A stretch of DNA of 30,094 bases, from IMG/VR virus record IMGVR_UViG_3300008450_000300, positions 1-30,094 of that record. One strand, 5' to 3'. Source of the stretch: a virus. Of the stretch, positions 1-7,284 are shown piece after piece; positions within the stretch are counted from its first letter, which is position 1, and each line of letters begins with the position of its first letter. The position numbers were made by a program, and so were the translations under genes. The notes below the pieces were generated by a model, which ran no database searches, was not told the DNA's origin, and saw only the letters and a list, made by a program, of their open reading frames with translations.

Positions 1-465
1 TTCTACAATACTCAAGGACAATGGTTCCAAACTATCGGAACTAAAATCCAAAAAGTATCTAACAAAATTCACCAAAAAACTTTAAGAGGTGGAGCTAACT
101 TCTTAGTATGTTCTCCTTCTGTAGCTACAATCTTAGAATCAATTCCTGGATATGCAGCAGATACAAACGGTGATAAAATGGATTTTGCAATGGGAGTTCA
201 AAAAGTTGGACAACTAAACTCAAGATTTAGAGTTTACAAAAACCCATACATGACTGAAAACATTATCTTAATGGGTTATAGAGGTTCTCAATTCTTGGAA
301 ACAGGTGCGGTTTACGCTCCATATATTCCATTAATGATGACTCCTCTAGTATACGATCCAGCTACCTTCACTCCAAGAAAAGGTATCATGACTCGTTATG
401 CTAAGAAAATGATAAGACCGGAATTTTATGGGAAAATCTTCGTATCAGACGTTGAAACAGTTTAA
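1..465 (+). CDS. Major capsid protein, C-terminal part (gp23-like)
   Basis: This open frame enters from the left edge, so only the last 154 residues are present and the true start lies outside. The protein forms the hexameric lattice of the head. The segment carries the block typical of T4 gp23-type capsid proteins: a FLVCSPSVA stretch, a RFRVYKNPY strand, MGYRGSQFLETGAVYAPY, then PLMMTPLVYDPATF and GIMTRYAKK near the end. In T4 the equivalent region is the HK97-fold A-domain and C-terminus. A strong terminator follows immediately, so the capsid gene probably ends its own transcription unit. Family assignment is firm; how it is processed by a prohead protease cannot be seen because the N-terminus is missing. 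Confidence 0.9.
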   Translation, partial: FYNTQGQWFQTIGTKIQKVSNKIHQKTLRGGANFLVCSPSVATILESIPGYAADTNGDKMDFAMGVQKVGQLNSRFRVYKNPYMTENIILMGYRGSQFLETGAVYAPYIPLMMTPLVYDPATFTPRKGIMTRYAKKMIRPEFYGKIFVSDVETV

Positions 466-486
466 TCGAAATAAGATTAAAAAACT

Positions 487-512
487 AAAGAGGACTTCGG
501 TCCTCTTTTTTT
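487..512 (+). terminator. Rho-independent terminator after capsid gene
   Basis: Perfect stem AAGAGGAC / GTCCTCTT (488-495 with 500-507) closed by a very stable C(TTCG)G tetraloop and followed by a run of T. It lies 22 bases after the capsid stop codon and separates it from the endonuclease gene. Confidence 0.93.
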
Positions 513-554
513 ATGTAAAATAATCTCGGTAGAAGTAGTTTTACGGAAAAGTAT

Positions 555-569
555 ACTATTTATAATAAA
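555..569 (+). promoter_or_regulatory. Putative late promoter motif
   Basis: ACTATTTATAATAAA, identical to copies at 17283 and 19786, ends 8 bases before the endonuclease start and directly after the capsid terminator. Position and repetition support a promoter; the assignment is inference. Confidence 0.5.
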
Positions 570-577
570 GATATATT

Positions 578-1153
578 ATGATAATTTATTTACTTTCTTT
601 TCCAAACGGAAAACATTATGTAGGAAGAACAAAAAACTCGTTAGAGCAAAGATTAATTGAACATAAAACTAGAGCTACAAAAAATTACCAACACCCTCTC
701 TATTACGCAATCAATAAGTACGGTTGGGATAATATAGGTAAAGATAAATTATGTACTATAAGCACAGAAGAAGAACTAGTATTAAAAGAATTAGAATTTA
801 TAAAAAAATATAATTCACTACAGAACGGATATAACCTGACATTAAATACCGAAATAGGGGGAGATAACTGGAAAGGAAGAAGGGATACAGAAGAATATCA
901 GCAATTTTTAAGCAAGATGAGAGAGTTGAGATTAGGGGAAGGTAATGGAATGTTTGGAAAAACCCATACACAGGAAGCCTCAGATAAAATGAAAGAAAAA
1001 GCAAAAGGTAGATTTTCTCTAGAATGGTTTCAACATAGAAACGGAATAGAAGAAGGAGAGAAACTATATAAAGCAAGATGCCTATCCTTAAAAAATCGAA
1101 AATATAAAGATATGAAAGATCCAGCTACCGGACAGTTTAAGAAGAAGGTATAA
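578..1153 (+). CDS. GIY-YIG homing endonuclease with NUMOD3 motif
   Basis: A 191-residue free-standing homing endonuclease. The N-terminal GIY-YIG nuclease domain (about 1-95) has the variant motifs IIY (2-4) and YVG (14-16), then Arg25 and His29, and a Glu-rich helix with E71/E73 before KKYNSLQNGYNLT, where the catalytic glutamate of this family sits. Residues about 121-142 (GNGMFGKTHTQEASDKMKEK) are a NUMOD3-type DNA-binding motif. The C-terminus is Lys-rich and ends in a DPATGQFKKK stretch. The gene is inserted between capsid and phoH with its own upstream promoter-like motif and terminator, as expected of a mobile gene beside a conserved target. The usual first Gly of GIY is missing, so activity is not certain. 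Confidence 0.85.
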   Translation: MIIYLLSFPNGKHYVGRTKNSLEQRLIEHKTRATKNYQHPLYYAINKYGWDNIGKDKLCTISTEEELVLKELEFIKKYNSLQNGYNLTLNTEIGGDNWKGRRDTEEYQQFLSKMRELRLGEGNGMFGKTHTQEASDKMKEKAKGRFSLEWFQHRNGIEEGEKLYKARCLSLKNRKYKDMKDPATGQFKKKV

Positions 1154-1158
1154 TTTCG

Positions 1159-1173
1159 TATATTTATATTAAA
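1159..1173 (+). promoter_or_regulatory. Putative late promoter motif
   Basis: TATATTTATATTAAA, a one- or two-base variant of the recurring motif, 18 bases before the PhoH-like gene and just after the endonuclease stop. Confidence 0.4.
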
Positions 1174-1191
1174 CGATAACGTTATAAAAAT

Positions 1192-1878
1192 ATGGGATCA
1201 AACCACCACACAGACCCGGTTTTTACACCAAAAAGAAAACCGAAGAATCCAATTAAGTTCCAACTACAACTTAATGAAGAACAAAAGCAAGCAAAAGCTC
1301 TTATTGTAGAGAATCCCGTAGTCGTCCTAAAAGGAATGGCAGGATCAGGAAAAACCTTAGTAGCAGTACAAGCAGCATTAGATATGCTATTCAGTAAAGA
1401 GGTAGAAAAGATTATTATAACACGACCCACTGTAGCTAAGGAAGAGTTAGGGTTCTTACCAGGAGATATTAAAGAAAAGATGGATCCTTGGTTAGCACCA
1501 ATATATCATAACTTATACATGCTATACGGTAAGGAGAAAGTAGATAGAGAATTAGAGCATGGTAATATTGAGATTGTTCCATTTGCTTTTATGAGAGGTA
1601 GGACATTTGTTAATTCATTTGTAATTGTAGATGAAGCTCAAAACGTTACTCATGATCAAATGGAAACTGTATTAGGAAGGTTAGGTAAAAATTCTAAAAT
1701 GGTAATTTGCGGGGATTTAGCTCAAATTGATCTTAAGATAAAAAAAGAAACTGGATTTTCTTTCCTATCTAGAATCGAAGAACAGGTAAAAGGATTTAAA
1801 GTATTTTCACTTTTAGCCAACCATAGACATGAGATTGTATCACCTATATTAAAAGTATACCAGGACTTTAGAGATTGA
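1192..1878 (+). CDS. phoH: PhoH-like P-loop ATPase
   Basis: A 228-residue P-loop ATPase/helicase-like protein of the PhoH family, common in T4-like and marine phages. Visible motifs are Walker A GMAGSGKT (48-55), the ITRPT segment (76-80) and the EELGFLPGD loop typical of PhoH, Walker B VIVDEAQN (144-151), the sensor CGDLAQID (173-180) and a C-terminal NHRHEIV with the arginine expected in this fold. Length agrees with short phage PhoH proteins, which lack extra RNA-binding domains. The family is linked to RNA metabolism and phosphate stress, but its role in phages is not settled. It lies between the endonuclease and the neck genes, with a promoter-like motif before it and another after it, so it may be a single-gene unit. 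Confidence 0.93.
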   Translation: MGSNHHTDPVFTPKRKPKNPIKFQLQLNEEQKQAKALIVENPVVVLKGMAGSGKTLVAVQAALDMLFSKEVEKIIITRPTVAKEELGFLPGDIKEKMDPWLAPIYHNLYMLYGKEKVDRELEHGNIEIVPFAFMRGRTFVNSFVIVDEAQNVTHDQMETVLGRLGKNSKMVICGDLAQIDLKIKKETGFSFLSRIEEQVKGFKVFSLLANHRHEIVSPILKVYQDFRD

Positions 1879-1888
1879 TATAAACTTG

Positions 1889-1903
1889 CTATTTATAAAT
1901 AAA
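1889..1903 (+). promoter_or_regulatory. Putative late promoter motif
   Basis: CTATTTATAAATAAA, a variant with one extra A. It also contains an exact T4-type TATAAATA on the + strand. It ends 9 bases before the first neck gene. Confidence 0.45.
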
Positions 1904-1912
1904 TTATAGTCA

Positions 1913-3076
1913 ATGGCAACAGTATCAATATGGAATGGTAGTTCTACATTCTCACCAGGCCAAACACCATTTGGATTTTACGATGCAGATCCTCAATTTT
2001 CAGGTTCAGCAGATAAGGTAGCAAAGTATTGCGCCATTAGACTGGGATATCCCCTAATGGATGTTGAGCTTAACTCAGGATCTTTCTATGCATGCTTTGA
2101 AGAAGCAGTAACTACTTATGGAAATGAAGTATACCAAGCACAGGTAGTACAGAACTACTTATCATTAGAAGGAGGTCCAACTGGATCTAATCTAAATAAC
2201 TCGGTAATTACTCCTTCCATTCAAAATTCAATCAGATTATCTGAAGCATATGGAACTGAAGCAGGAGTAGGGGGTAATGTTAGAATGTATACTGGATCAA
2301 TAGAAGTAACTCCAAATAGACAAGTATATGATTTAAAACAATGGGCAATCGATCAAGGAATAACAGGATCAATTGAGATAAGAAAAGTATACTACCAAGC
2401 ACCACCTGCTATCCTAAGATACTTTGATCCATATGCAGGTACAGGAACAGGTATTCAGTCACTTATGGATGCTTTTGATTTTGGTTCATACTCTCCAGGG
2501 GTTAACTTCTTATTAATGCCTATCTCTTATGATATACTAAAAGTACAGGCAATTGAATTTAATGATCAGGTAAGAAAATCGGCATACTCTTTTGAAGTAA
2601 TTGATAATCAATTAAGATTATTTCCAATTCCAACCAGAGCAGGGTATATGTGGTTTGAATATTATAAAGTAGCAGAGAAACAAGGATTAAGTGATAATGC
2701 AAATACAGCAGCAGCAGCTACAGGAGGAACACCAATTACAAATATATCAAATGTACCATATACAAATCCAACTTTCTCCCAAATAAATACACCTGGAAGA
2801 GAATGGATTTATAGGTACACTTTAGCTCTTGCAAAAGAACTTTTAGCTTATATTAGAGGAAAATATACAACAGTTCCTATTCCAGGTTCAGAAGCAACTT
2901 TAAATCAAGCAGATTTATTAGCAGATGCAAGAACAGAAAAAACAGCATTATTGGAAAAATTAAGAGGGGATTTAGATGCTACTTCAAAACAAGCACAATT
3001 GGAAAGAAAAGCAGCAGAAGTAGAGGCGTTAAGTAAAACCCTTAGCGAGGTACCAATGTTAATTTATATAGGATAA
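1913..3076 (+). CDS. Neck / head-tail connector protein (gp13-like)
   Basis: A 387-residue structural protein opening the neck operon. The N-terminal part has DKVAKYCAIRLGYPLMDVEL followed by a helix FYACFEEAVTTYGNEV, an adaptor-like start. The C-terminal part carries PGREWIYRYTLALAKELLAY, then IRGKYTTVPIPGSEATLN and a long charged helix (about 325-375). This arrangement resembles the neck proteins called gp13 in cyanophages and T4-like marine phages, which close the portal after DNA packaging. Its place straight before gp14-like and gp15-like genes agrees. The stop overlaps the next start by one base (TAATG), so translation is probably coupled. The exact T4 counterpart (gp13 rather than another connector) is inferred. 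Confidence 0.6.
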   Translation: MATVSIWNGSSTFSPGQTPFGFYDADPQFSGSADKVAKYCAIRLGYPLMDVELNSGSFYACFEEAVTTYGNEVYQAQVVQNYLSLEGGPTGSNLNNSVITPSIQNSIRLSEAYGTEAGVGGNVRMYTGSIEVTPNRQVYDLKQWAIDQGITGSIEIRKVYYQAPPAILRYFDPYAGTGTGIQSLMDAFDFGSYSPGVNFLLMPISYDILKVQAIEFNDQVRKSAYSFEVIDNQLRLFPIPTRAGYMWFEYYKVAEKQGLSDNANTAAAATGGTPITNISNVPYTNPTFSQINTPGREWIYRYTLALAKELLAYIRGKYTTVPIPGSEATLNQADLLADARTEKTALLEKLRGDLDATSKQAQLERKAAEVEALSKTLSEVPMLIYIG

Positions 3077-3387
3077 TGAAATTAAAAGGTATATTAACTG
3101 AAGCAAAAGAATTTAATCTTTACCAGGGATTAATGAGAGTGAGACATACAGATGAAATTACTGCCTCTCAAGTGGCTGATTTTATTAGAGCTATGCCTGG
3201 AGTTACAAGGGTAACTGCTATAGATTCTAATGAAGATACAAATATAGTGGTATTAAAAGTAAAAATACTTACCTCAAAACCGGCACAAGGGGTATATGAA
3301 AAAGTAAGAAAAGATGCTTTTAGATTAGTACCTAACATAAAAAAAGTAGAAGTAGCATCAAACACAATAGAAGCAACAAATAGATAA
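3076..3387 (+). CDS. Small conserved neck-region protein, function unknown
   Basis: A 103-residue protein with a predicted beta-alpha-beta-beta-alpha-beta order: a strand around YQGLMRVRHT, a helix ASQVADFIRAMPGV, strands VTRVTAID and TNIVVLKVKI, a helix QGVYEKVRKDAFRLV and a last strand KKVEVASNTI. This looks like a ferredoxin/ACT-like fold. Both ends are TAATG overlaps with the neighbouring neck genes, so it is made together with the connector proteins and is likely a minor structural or assembly factor. I do not recognise a named T4 counterpart. Confidence 0.7.
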   Translation: MKLKGILTEAKEFNLYQGLMRVRHTDEITASQVADFIRAMPGVTRVTAIDSNEDTNIVVLKVKILTSKPAQGVYEKVRKDAFRLVPNIKKVEVASNTIEATNR

Positions 3388-3875
3388 TGATATTCGGTAG
3401 CCAAAGAGATTTTAGATTATTTACAGGAATTAACAGAGAACTTCTCTCAGATGTAGTAGAACAGGAAATCCTATTCTACAAAATGTCTTTAGAACAAACT
3501 ACTGCAAATATTTACGGAGAGGGAATGGAAAAAGTATTCTGGTCTCCAATTAAATATAACTGTTTAATTCAAAGAGGAGATCAAAGATCAACTGTAGATG
3601 ATTTAGGAGTAGATATTGTAAGAGAGGTTAAATTCAATATGTTAAGACAGGATTTGATAGACACAAATGTTGAACCTGAGATAGGGGATATTGTAATGTG
3701 GTTAGAGAATTATTATGAAATAGATAACATTACAGAGAACCAGTTATTCCTAGGGAAAGACAATGCATATAGCTTGACCGATTACGGAAATAATTTTGGA
3801 GCATCTGTATCATTGATATTAGAATGTCACTTAACTAGATCAAGTAAATTAGGAATTGTAAAAGAAAGAATATAA
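3387..3875 (+). CDS. Neck protein, probably gp14-like head-completion protein
   Basis: A 162-residue protein with the segment ILFYKMSLEQTTANIYGEG, followed by FWSPIKYNCLIQRGD, GVDIVREVKFNMLRQDL, EIGDIVMWLENYYEIDNITE and NQLFLGKD. This mixed-beta pattern resembles the head-completion proteins annotated as gp14 in cyanophage-type T4 relatives. It is shorter than T4 gp14 (256 residues). Position between the gp13-like and gp15-like genes is the main support. Both ends overlap neighbours by one base. It might alternatively be a tail-terminator-like ring protein; the connector role is probable and the exact name is inferred. Confidence 0.55.
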   Translation: MIFGSQRDFRLFTGINRELLSDVVEQEILFYKMSLEQTTANIYGEGMEKVFWSPIKYNCLIQRGDQRSTVDDLGVDIVREVKFNMLRQDLIDTNVEPEIGDIVMWLENYYEIDNITENQLFLGKDNAYSLTDYGNNFGASVSLILECHLTRSSKLGIVKERI

Positions 3876-5116
3876 TGGCACAAACAAGAAAGCCTGTACC
3901 AAAATCACAAGTAGAATTGTCTCAAGAGACAATCACACCATATTTGAATAATGGTAAAGCTCCTGTGCCTTCAAATAAAAGAAGAGAAAACCAAAGAACA
4001 AGAAAAAATGATGATGTAAAAGATTTCTCAGTTGGATTAAAAGATATAGATTCAGCAATTGTTTACTATTTTCAAAATGTAATTAAACCATCCGTTTTAC
4101 AAAACGGAGTAAGAGTACCGGTTCCTTTTATTTATGGATCTCCAGAAAGATGGGCATCAGTTCAAAAAGACGGTTACTATAGAGATAAAGATGGTAAAAT
4201 GCAAGCACCATTAATTATGTTCAAAAGAGATTCTGTTGAGAAGAATAGATCTCTGGGTAATAAAATGGATGCAAATAATCCAATCCATTATGGTGTTTTT
4301 GAAAAGAAATACTCAGGAAAAAACATATACGATGCTTTTGGAATACTAACAAATAGAATTCCTGTAAAAGAATTTTACGGAGTTATTATTCCTGACTATA
4401 TAAATCTAGTTTATTCTTGTACAATCTTTACAGAATATGTAGAGCAAATGAATAAGATAGTTGAATCAATTAATTTTGCTTCTGATTCATATTGGGGAAA
4501 TCCAGAAAGATTCAAATTTAGAGCAGCAATTGATAATTATACAACAACAACAGAACTGGTAGAAGGAAATGATAGAACGGTAAAAACTACCTTCCAAATT
4601 AAAATGGCAGGATATGTAGTATCGGATGCAATAAATACCTCTGTAGCTAATCCAAGAAAATTCTTTTCAAAATCAGCTGTAAGCTTTAAAATAGAAACAG
4701 CAGGTAATGTAGAAGTTCTTAACGCAGCAGCAAGAAGTCCATTAAATCAAGCACCAACAAGATTCTACGATACAGCTTTTACAGGAGCACAAGCAGGAGG
4801 AACAGGAACAGGAGGAACAGGAATGACAGCAGAACAAATAGCATATGTAGGATTACAATCAACAGCATTGGCAGATACAGAAACAAGTAGTACTGCTACG
4901 TTCTTAAACAAAACAATAGCAACACCACCAGATGGATTCCCAGCCATAACAAAACAGGATTTCCAAGTATTCGTAAACGGAGTTGCAATACCATCAGACA
5001 ATATAACATCGATTATACAGTCAGGATTAAACATAGCAGTTACGTTTAGTGATTTAGGATTTACATTAGATTCAACAGATCAAGTAGTATTAGTAGGTAA
5101 ATTTAGTTCAATATAA
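3875..5116 (+). CDS. Tail completion / sheath-stabilising protein (gp15-like) with extra C-terminal domain
   Basis: Residues about 45-290 match the layout of T4 gp15, the ring that caps the tail and anchors the sheath: an IVYYFQNVI helix, GVRVPVPFIYGSPERWASVQ, LIMFKRDS, INLVYSCTIFTEYVEQMNK, IVESINFA and TFQIKMAGYVV, comparable with T4 segments IRVPITYAS, IFTRYEDDMFQIVE and SLTFEVNGWMYP. At 413 residues it is much longer than T4 gp15 (272). After a Gly/Thr linker at about 302-315 comes a separate beta-rich domain (about 360-413) with QVFVNGVAIP, a TSIIQSGLNIAVTF strand and DSTDQVVLVGKF, which looks like a surface decoration. Start and stop overlap the neighbours as TAATG. Confidence 0.75.
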   Translation: MAQTRKPVPKSQVELSQETITPYLNNGKAPVPSNKRRENQRTRKNDDVKDFSVGLKDIDSAIVYYFQNVIKPSVLQNGVRVPVPFIYGSPERWASVQKDGYYRDKDGKMQAPLIMFKRDSVEKNRSLGNKMDANNPIHYGVFEKKYSGKNIYDAFGILTNRIPVKEFYGVIIPDYINLVYSCTIFTEYVEQMNKIVESINFASDSYWGNPERFKFRAAIDNYTTTTELVEGNDRTVKTTFQIKMAGYVVSDAINTSVANPRKFFSKSAVSFKIETAGNVEVLNAAARSPLNQAPTRFYDTAFTGAQAGGTGTGGTGMTAEQIAYVGLQSTALADTETSSTATFLNKTIATPPDGFPAITKQDFQVFVNGVAIPSDNITSIIQSGLNIAVTFSDLGFTLDSTDQVVLVGKFSSI

Positions 5117-6810
5117 TGGCATTAAAGTTAATACAAGGTAAGCAAATAGCAACAGCATCGTGGGCAACTAATGCGATAAGTGCTTCTTATTCCTTATCAA
5201 GTTCATTTGCAATATCATCTTCAAGAGCAATATCAAGTTCATTTGCAACCAGTGCTTCTTGGGCACCAAACTTATCTCCTATAGCAGTAACAGGATCTAC
5301 CCTCTATTCTACAACACCAGTTGCAGGACCTGGATTTGGAGGATTTAATCAAGACTCTATATTCCTAGGTAGTGAATCAGGTCAAAATGCAACAAGTGCT
5401 GATAATTCAAACTTCTTAGGGAACAGAGCTGGTTATCAAGCAACAAGTGCAAGATACTCAAACTTTTTAGGTTATTTAGCTGGCACAAATGCAACCAACG
5501 CTAATAATTCAAACTTTTTAGGTTATTTAGCTGGCACAAATGCAACAAGTGCTAATAATTCAAACTTTTTAGGACGAGTGGCTGGTTATCAAGCAACAAG
5601 TGCTAACTACTCAAACTTTATAGGTTGGGTAACTGGTTATCGGGCAGTTAGTGCTTCTTTTTCAAATTTAGTAGGAAATATAGTGGGATCCTCAGATACA
5701 GCGGCAAATAGTATAGGTAGGAACAATATAATAATAGGAACTGGTATAACATTAGCCCCACAGCAAAAAGACTCAATCAATTTAGGAGGAATTATATTTG
5801 CAACAGGTTCCTATTTTTCTACAGCAACAGATCCAATTAGCACATTCTCAGGTTCAGTATCAAATGCTAAAGTGGGTATATGTACTTCAACACCTGAATA
5901 TACCTTAGATGTATCAGGATCTTTAAGAGTAACAAATGGAATAACAGGCTCTCTATTCGGTACTTCATCTTGGGCTGTAAGTGCATCATTTGCAACTAGC
6001 GCTTCATCTGCTACCAGTGCTTCATTTACATTAACAGCATCATATATATCACCTACCTTTATTTCAGCATCAGCTGCAGCATCTGGTTTTGGAAGTGGAG
6101 GAGGAACAGGAACTATCTCAGTAGCAGGTTCTACCCTATACTCAACATTACCTGCTGCAGGACCTGGGTTTAATACAGATAATAGTATATTGCTAGGTGA
6201 AGGTGCTGGTCAGAACGCAACAAATGCAAACAACTCAAACTTTTTAGGACAATATGCTGGAACTGAAGCAACCAATGCAAGCTATTCAAACTTTTTAGGT
6301 TATGGTGCTGGTGCTGGTGCAAACAGTGCTTCATATTCAACATTATTAGGATACCTTGTAGGATATGATGAAACATCCGCCAACAGTATTGGTTCAAACA
6401 ATATAATAATAGGAACTGGTATAACATTAGCCCCACAGCAAAAAGACTCAATCAATTTAGGAGGAATTATATTTGCAACAGGTTCATACTTTAACACACA
6501 AAATGAACCCTATTCAGGCTCACAATACGGAATAGGTATGGTAGGTATAAATGTAGTACATCCATCCTACACTTTAGAGGTAGGAGGAACAGTATCATTC
6601 CCAGATATAAATAATACAGCCTCCCCAGATGTGCTTTACCGTAATCAGATAACAGGTGAAATAACATATGCAGCAGCTCCAACAGCTACATCAGCAACTG
6701 TAAATGAAATAAATACACCAAATAATAGTAATGTTTTTATAAGACCCCTAGAACTAGAACAAAGTAAACATACAACAATTAATATTTATAATAATCTAAA
6801 CTTTATATAA
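5116..6810 (+). CDS. Repeat-rich tail fibre / adhesin protein with YadA-head-like repeats
   Basis: A 564-residue fibre-like protein. It starts with Ser/Ala-rich hexapeptide repeats of the type [LIT]S[SA]SxA (about 12-55). Then come 17-residue repeats of the form SNFLGxxAGxxATSAxx: an array at 5407-5712 (exactly 51 bases per unit) and a second array at 6235-6387. Such repeats recall the left-handed beta-roll of YadA-type trimeric adhesin heads. Each array ends in the same cap, IIIGTGITLAPQQKDSINLG, so the protein holds an internal duplication. Between the arrays lies a GSLFGTSSWA module that also occurs in the gene at 7285. A role in host binding or as a fibre shaft is likely from composition and place; no receptor-binding tip is identified. 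It overlaps the gene before and after by one base. Confidence 0.75.
   Translation: MALKLIQGKQIATASWATNAISASYSLSSSFAISSSRAISSSFATSASWAPNLSPIAVTGSTLYSTTPVAGPGFGGFNQDSIFLGSESGQNATSADNSNFLGNRAGYQATSARYSNFLGYLAGTNATNANNSNFLGYLAGTNATSANNSNFLGRVAGYQATSANYSNFIGWVTGYRAVSASFSNLVGNIVGSSDTAANSIGRNNIIIGTGITLAPQQKDSINLGGIIFATGSYFSTATDPISTFSGSVSNAKVGICTSTPEYTLDVSGSLRVTNGITGSLFGTSSWAVSASFATSASSATSASFTLTASYISPTFISASAAASGFGSGGGTGTISVAGSTLYSTLPAAGPGFNTDNSILLGEGAGQNATNANNSNFLGQYAGTEATNASYSNFLGYGAGAGANSASYSTLLGYLVGYDETSANSIGSNNIIIGTGITLAPQQKDSINLGGIIFATGSYFNTQNEPYSGSQYGIGMVGINVVHPSYTLEVGGTVSFPDINNTASPDVLYRNQITGEITYAAAPTATSATVNEINTPNNSNVFIRPLELEQSKHTTINIYNNLNFI
5407..5712 (+). repeat. 51-bp tandem coding repeats, array 1
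   Basis: Six consecutive 51-base units begin at 5407, 5458, 5509, 5560, 5611 and 5662, each starting with a TCAAA codon pair for Ser-Asn. The units at 5458 and 5509 differ at only a few bases, so this part was amplified recently. The last units diverge. Confidence 0.9.
5722..5810 (+). repeat. 89-bp exact direct repeat, copy 1
   Basis: These 89 bases recur without a change at 6397-6485, 675 bases downstream. They encode the cap that closes each array of 17-residue repeats. Exact identity next to diverged repeats points to recent duplication or gene conversion. Confidence 0.92.
6235..6387 (+). repeat. 51-bp tandem coding repeats, array 2
   Basis: Three further units of the same 51-base repeat, starting at 6235, 6286 and 6337, in frame with the same protein. 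A degenerate unit precedes them. Confidence 0.85.
6397..6485 (+). repeat. 89-bp exact direct repeat, copy 2
   Basis: Second copy of the sequence at 5722-5810, in the same reading frame. Recombination between the copies would delete exactly 225 codons and keep the frame open. Confidence 0.92.
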
Positions 6811-7274
6811 TGGCAGGAGAAATATTAAATAAGCAACCAATATTTACAGCAACACCAAAAATAGTAGCAGATAATCCAAATTGTCTTATACCTAATAATA
6901 GCTTAAATAATCCTGATAACTTAGGTACTTTTTATACAGATGATAGTACATATGGTTCACTAATTACAAAAATAACGGTAAACGGGGTATGTGACATAGG
7001 AGGGACTATTACAGAAAAAGCTATATTTCTATTTATAACTGTACCTCAAGGAAGAGTAATATTATACCAAACTCAAATAATGTCTGGACTGGTATCAAGA
7101 ACTGCACAAGATACCCTTCCTTCAGTATCATTTAATTTAGGAGGGGGTATAAGTATAGCTCCTGGTACTTCATTTTCTATAGGAACATCAACAAATAGTG
7201 ATAATACAAATGAGTCAGGAGATACTGTCATGGCATTAGTATTAGAAGGAGGAACATACGATCAACCAGCATAA
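6810..7274 (+). CDS. Small beta-rich virion protein, function unknown
   Basis: A 154-residue protein without recognisable catalytic motifs. It is rich in Asn, Thr, Ser and Gly, with alternating hydrophobic strands (LITKITVNGVC, KAIFLFITVPQGRVILYQTQI, VSFNLGGGISIAPGTSFSIG, TVMALVLEGG), as in jelly-roll or head-fibre-like modules. It follows the first fibre gene with a one-base stop-start overlap and precedes the second, so it is probably a virion or fibre-associated component. Its C-terminal pattern (APGTSFSIG near a final hydrophobic strand) resembles that of the 142-residue protein at 8939, which suggests related folds; this is weak evidence. Confidence 0.65.
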   Translation: MAGEILNKQPIFTATPKIVADNPNCLIPNNSLNNPDNLGTFYTDDSTYGSLITKITVNGVCDIGGTITEKAIFLFITVPQGRVILYQTQIMSGLVSRTAQDTLPSVSFNLGGGISIAPGTSFSIGTSTNSDNTNESGDTVMALVLEGGTYDQPA

Positions 7275-7284
7275 AATAAAATAG

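Noticed and set aside
1896-1903. Exact T4 late promoter TATAAATA on the + strand
   Set aside because: It is found upstream of only one gene in this form; the shared element is the longer TATTTATAATAAA-like motif, so I did not annotate classic T4 late promoters.
5407-6387. Regular 51-base repeats that could suggest a CRISPR array
   Set aside because: They have no unrelated spacers and keep one reading frame; the unit is a 17-residue protein repeat.
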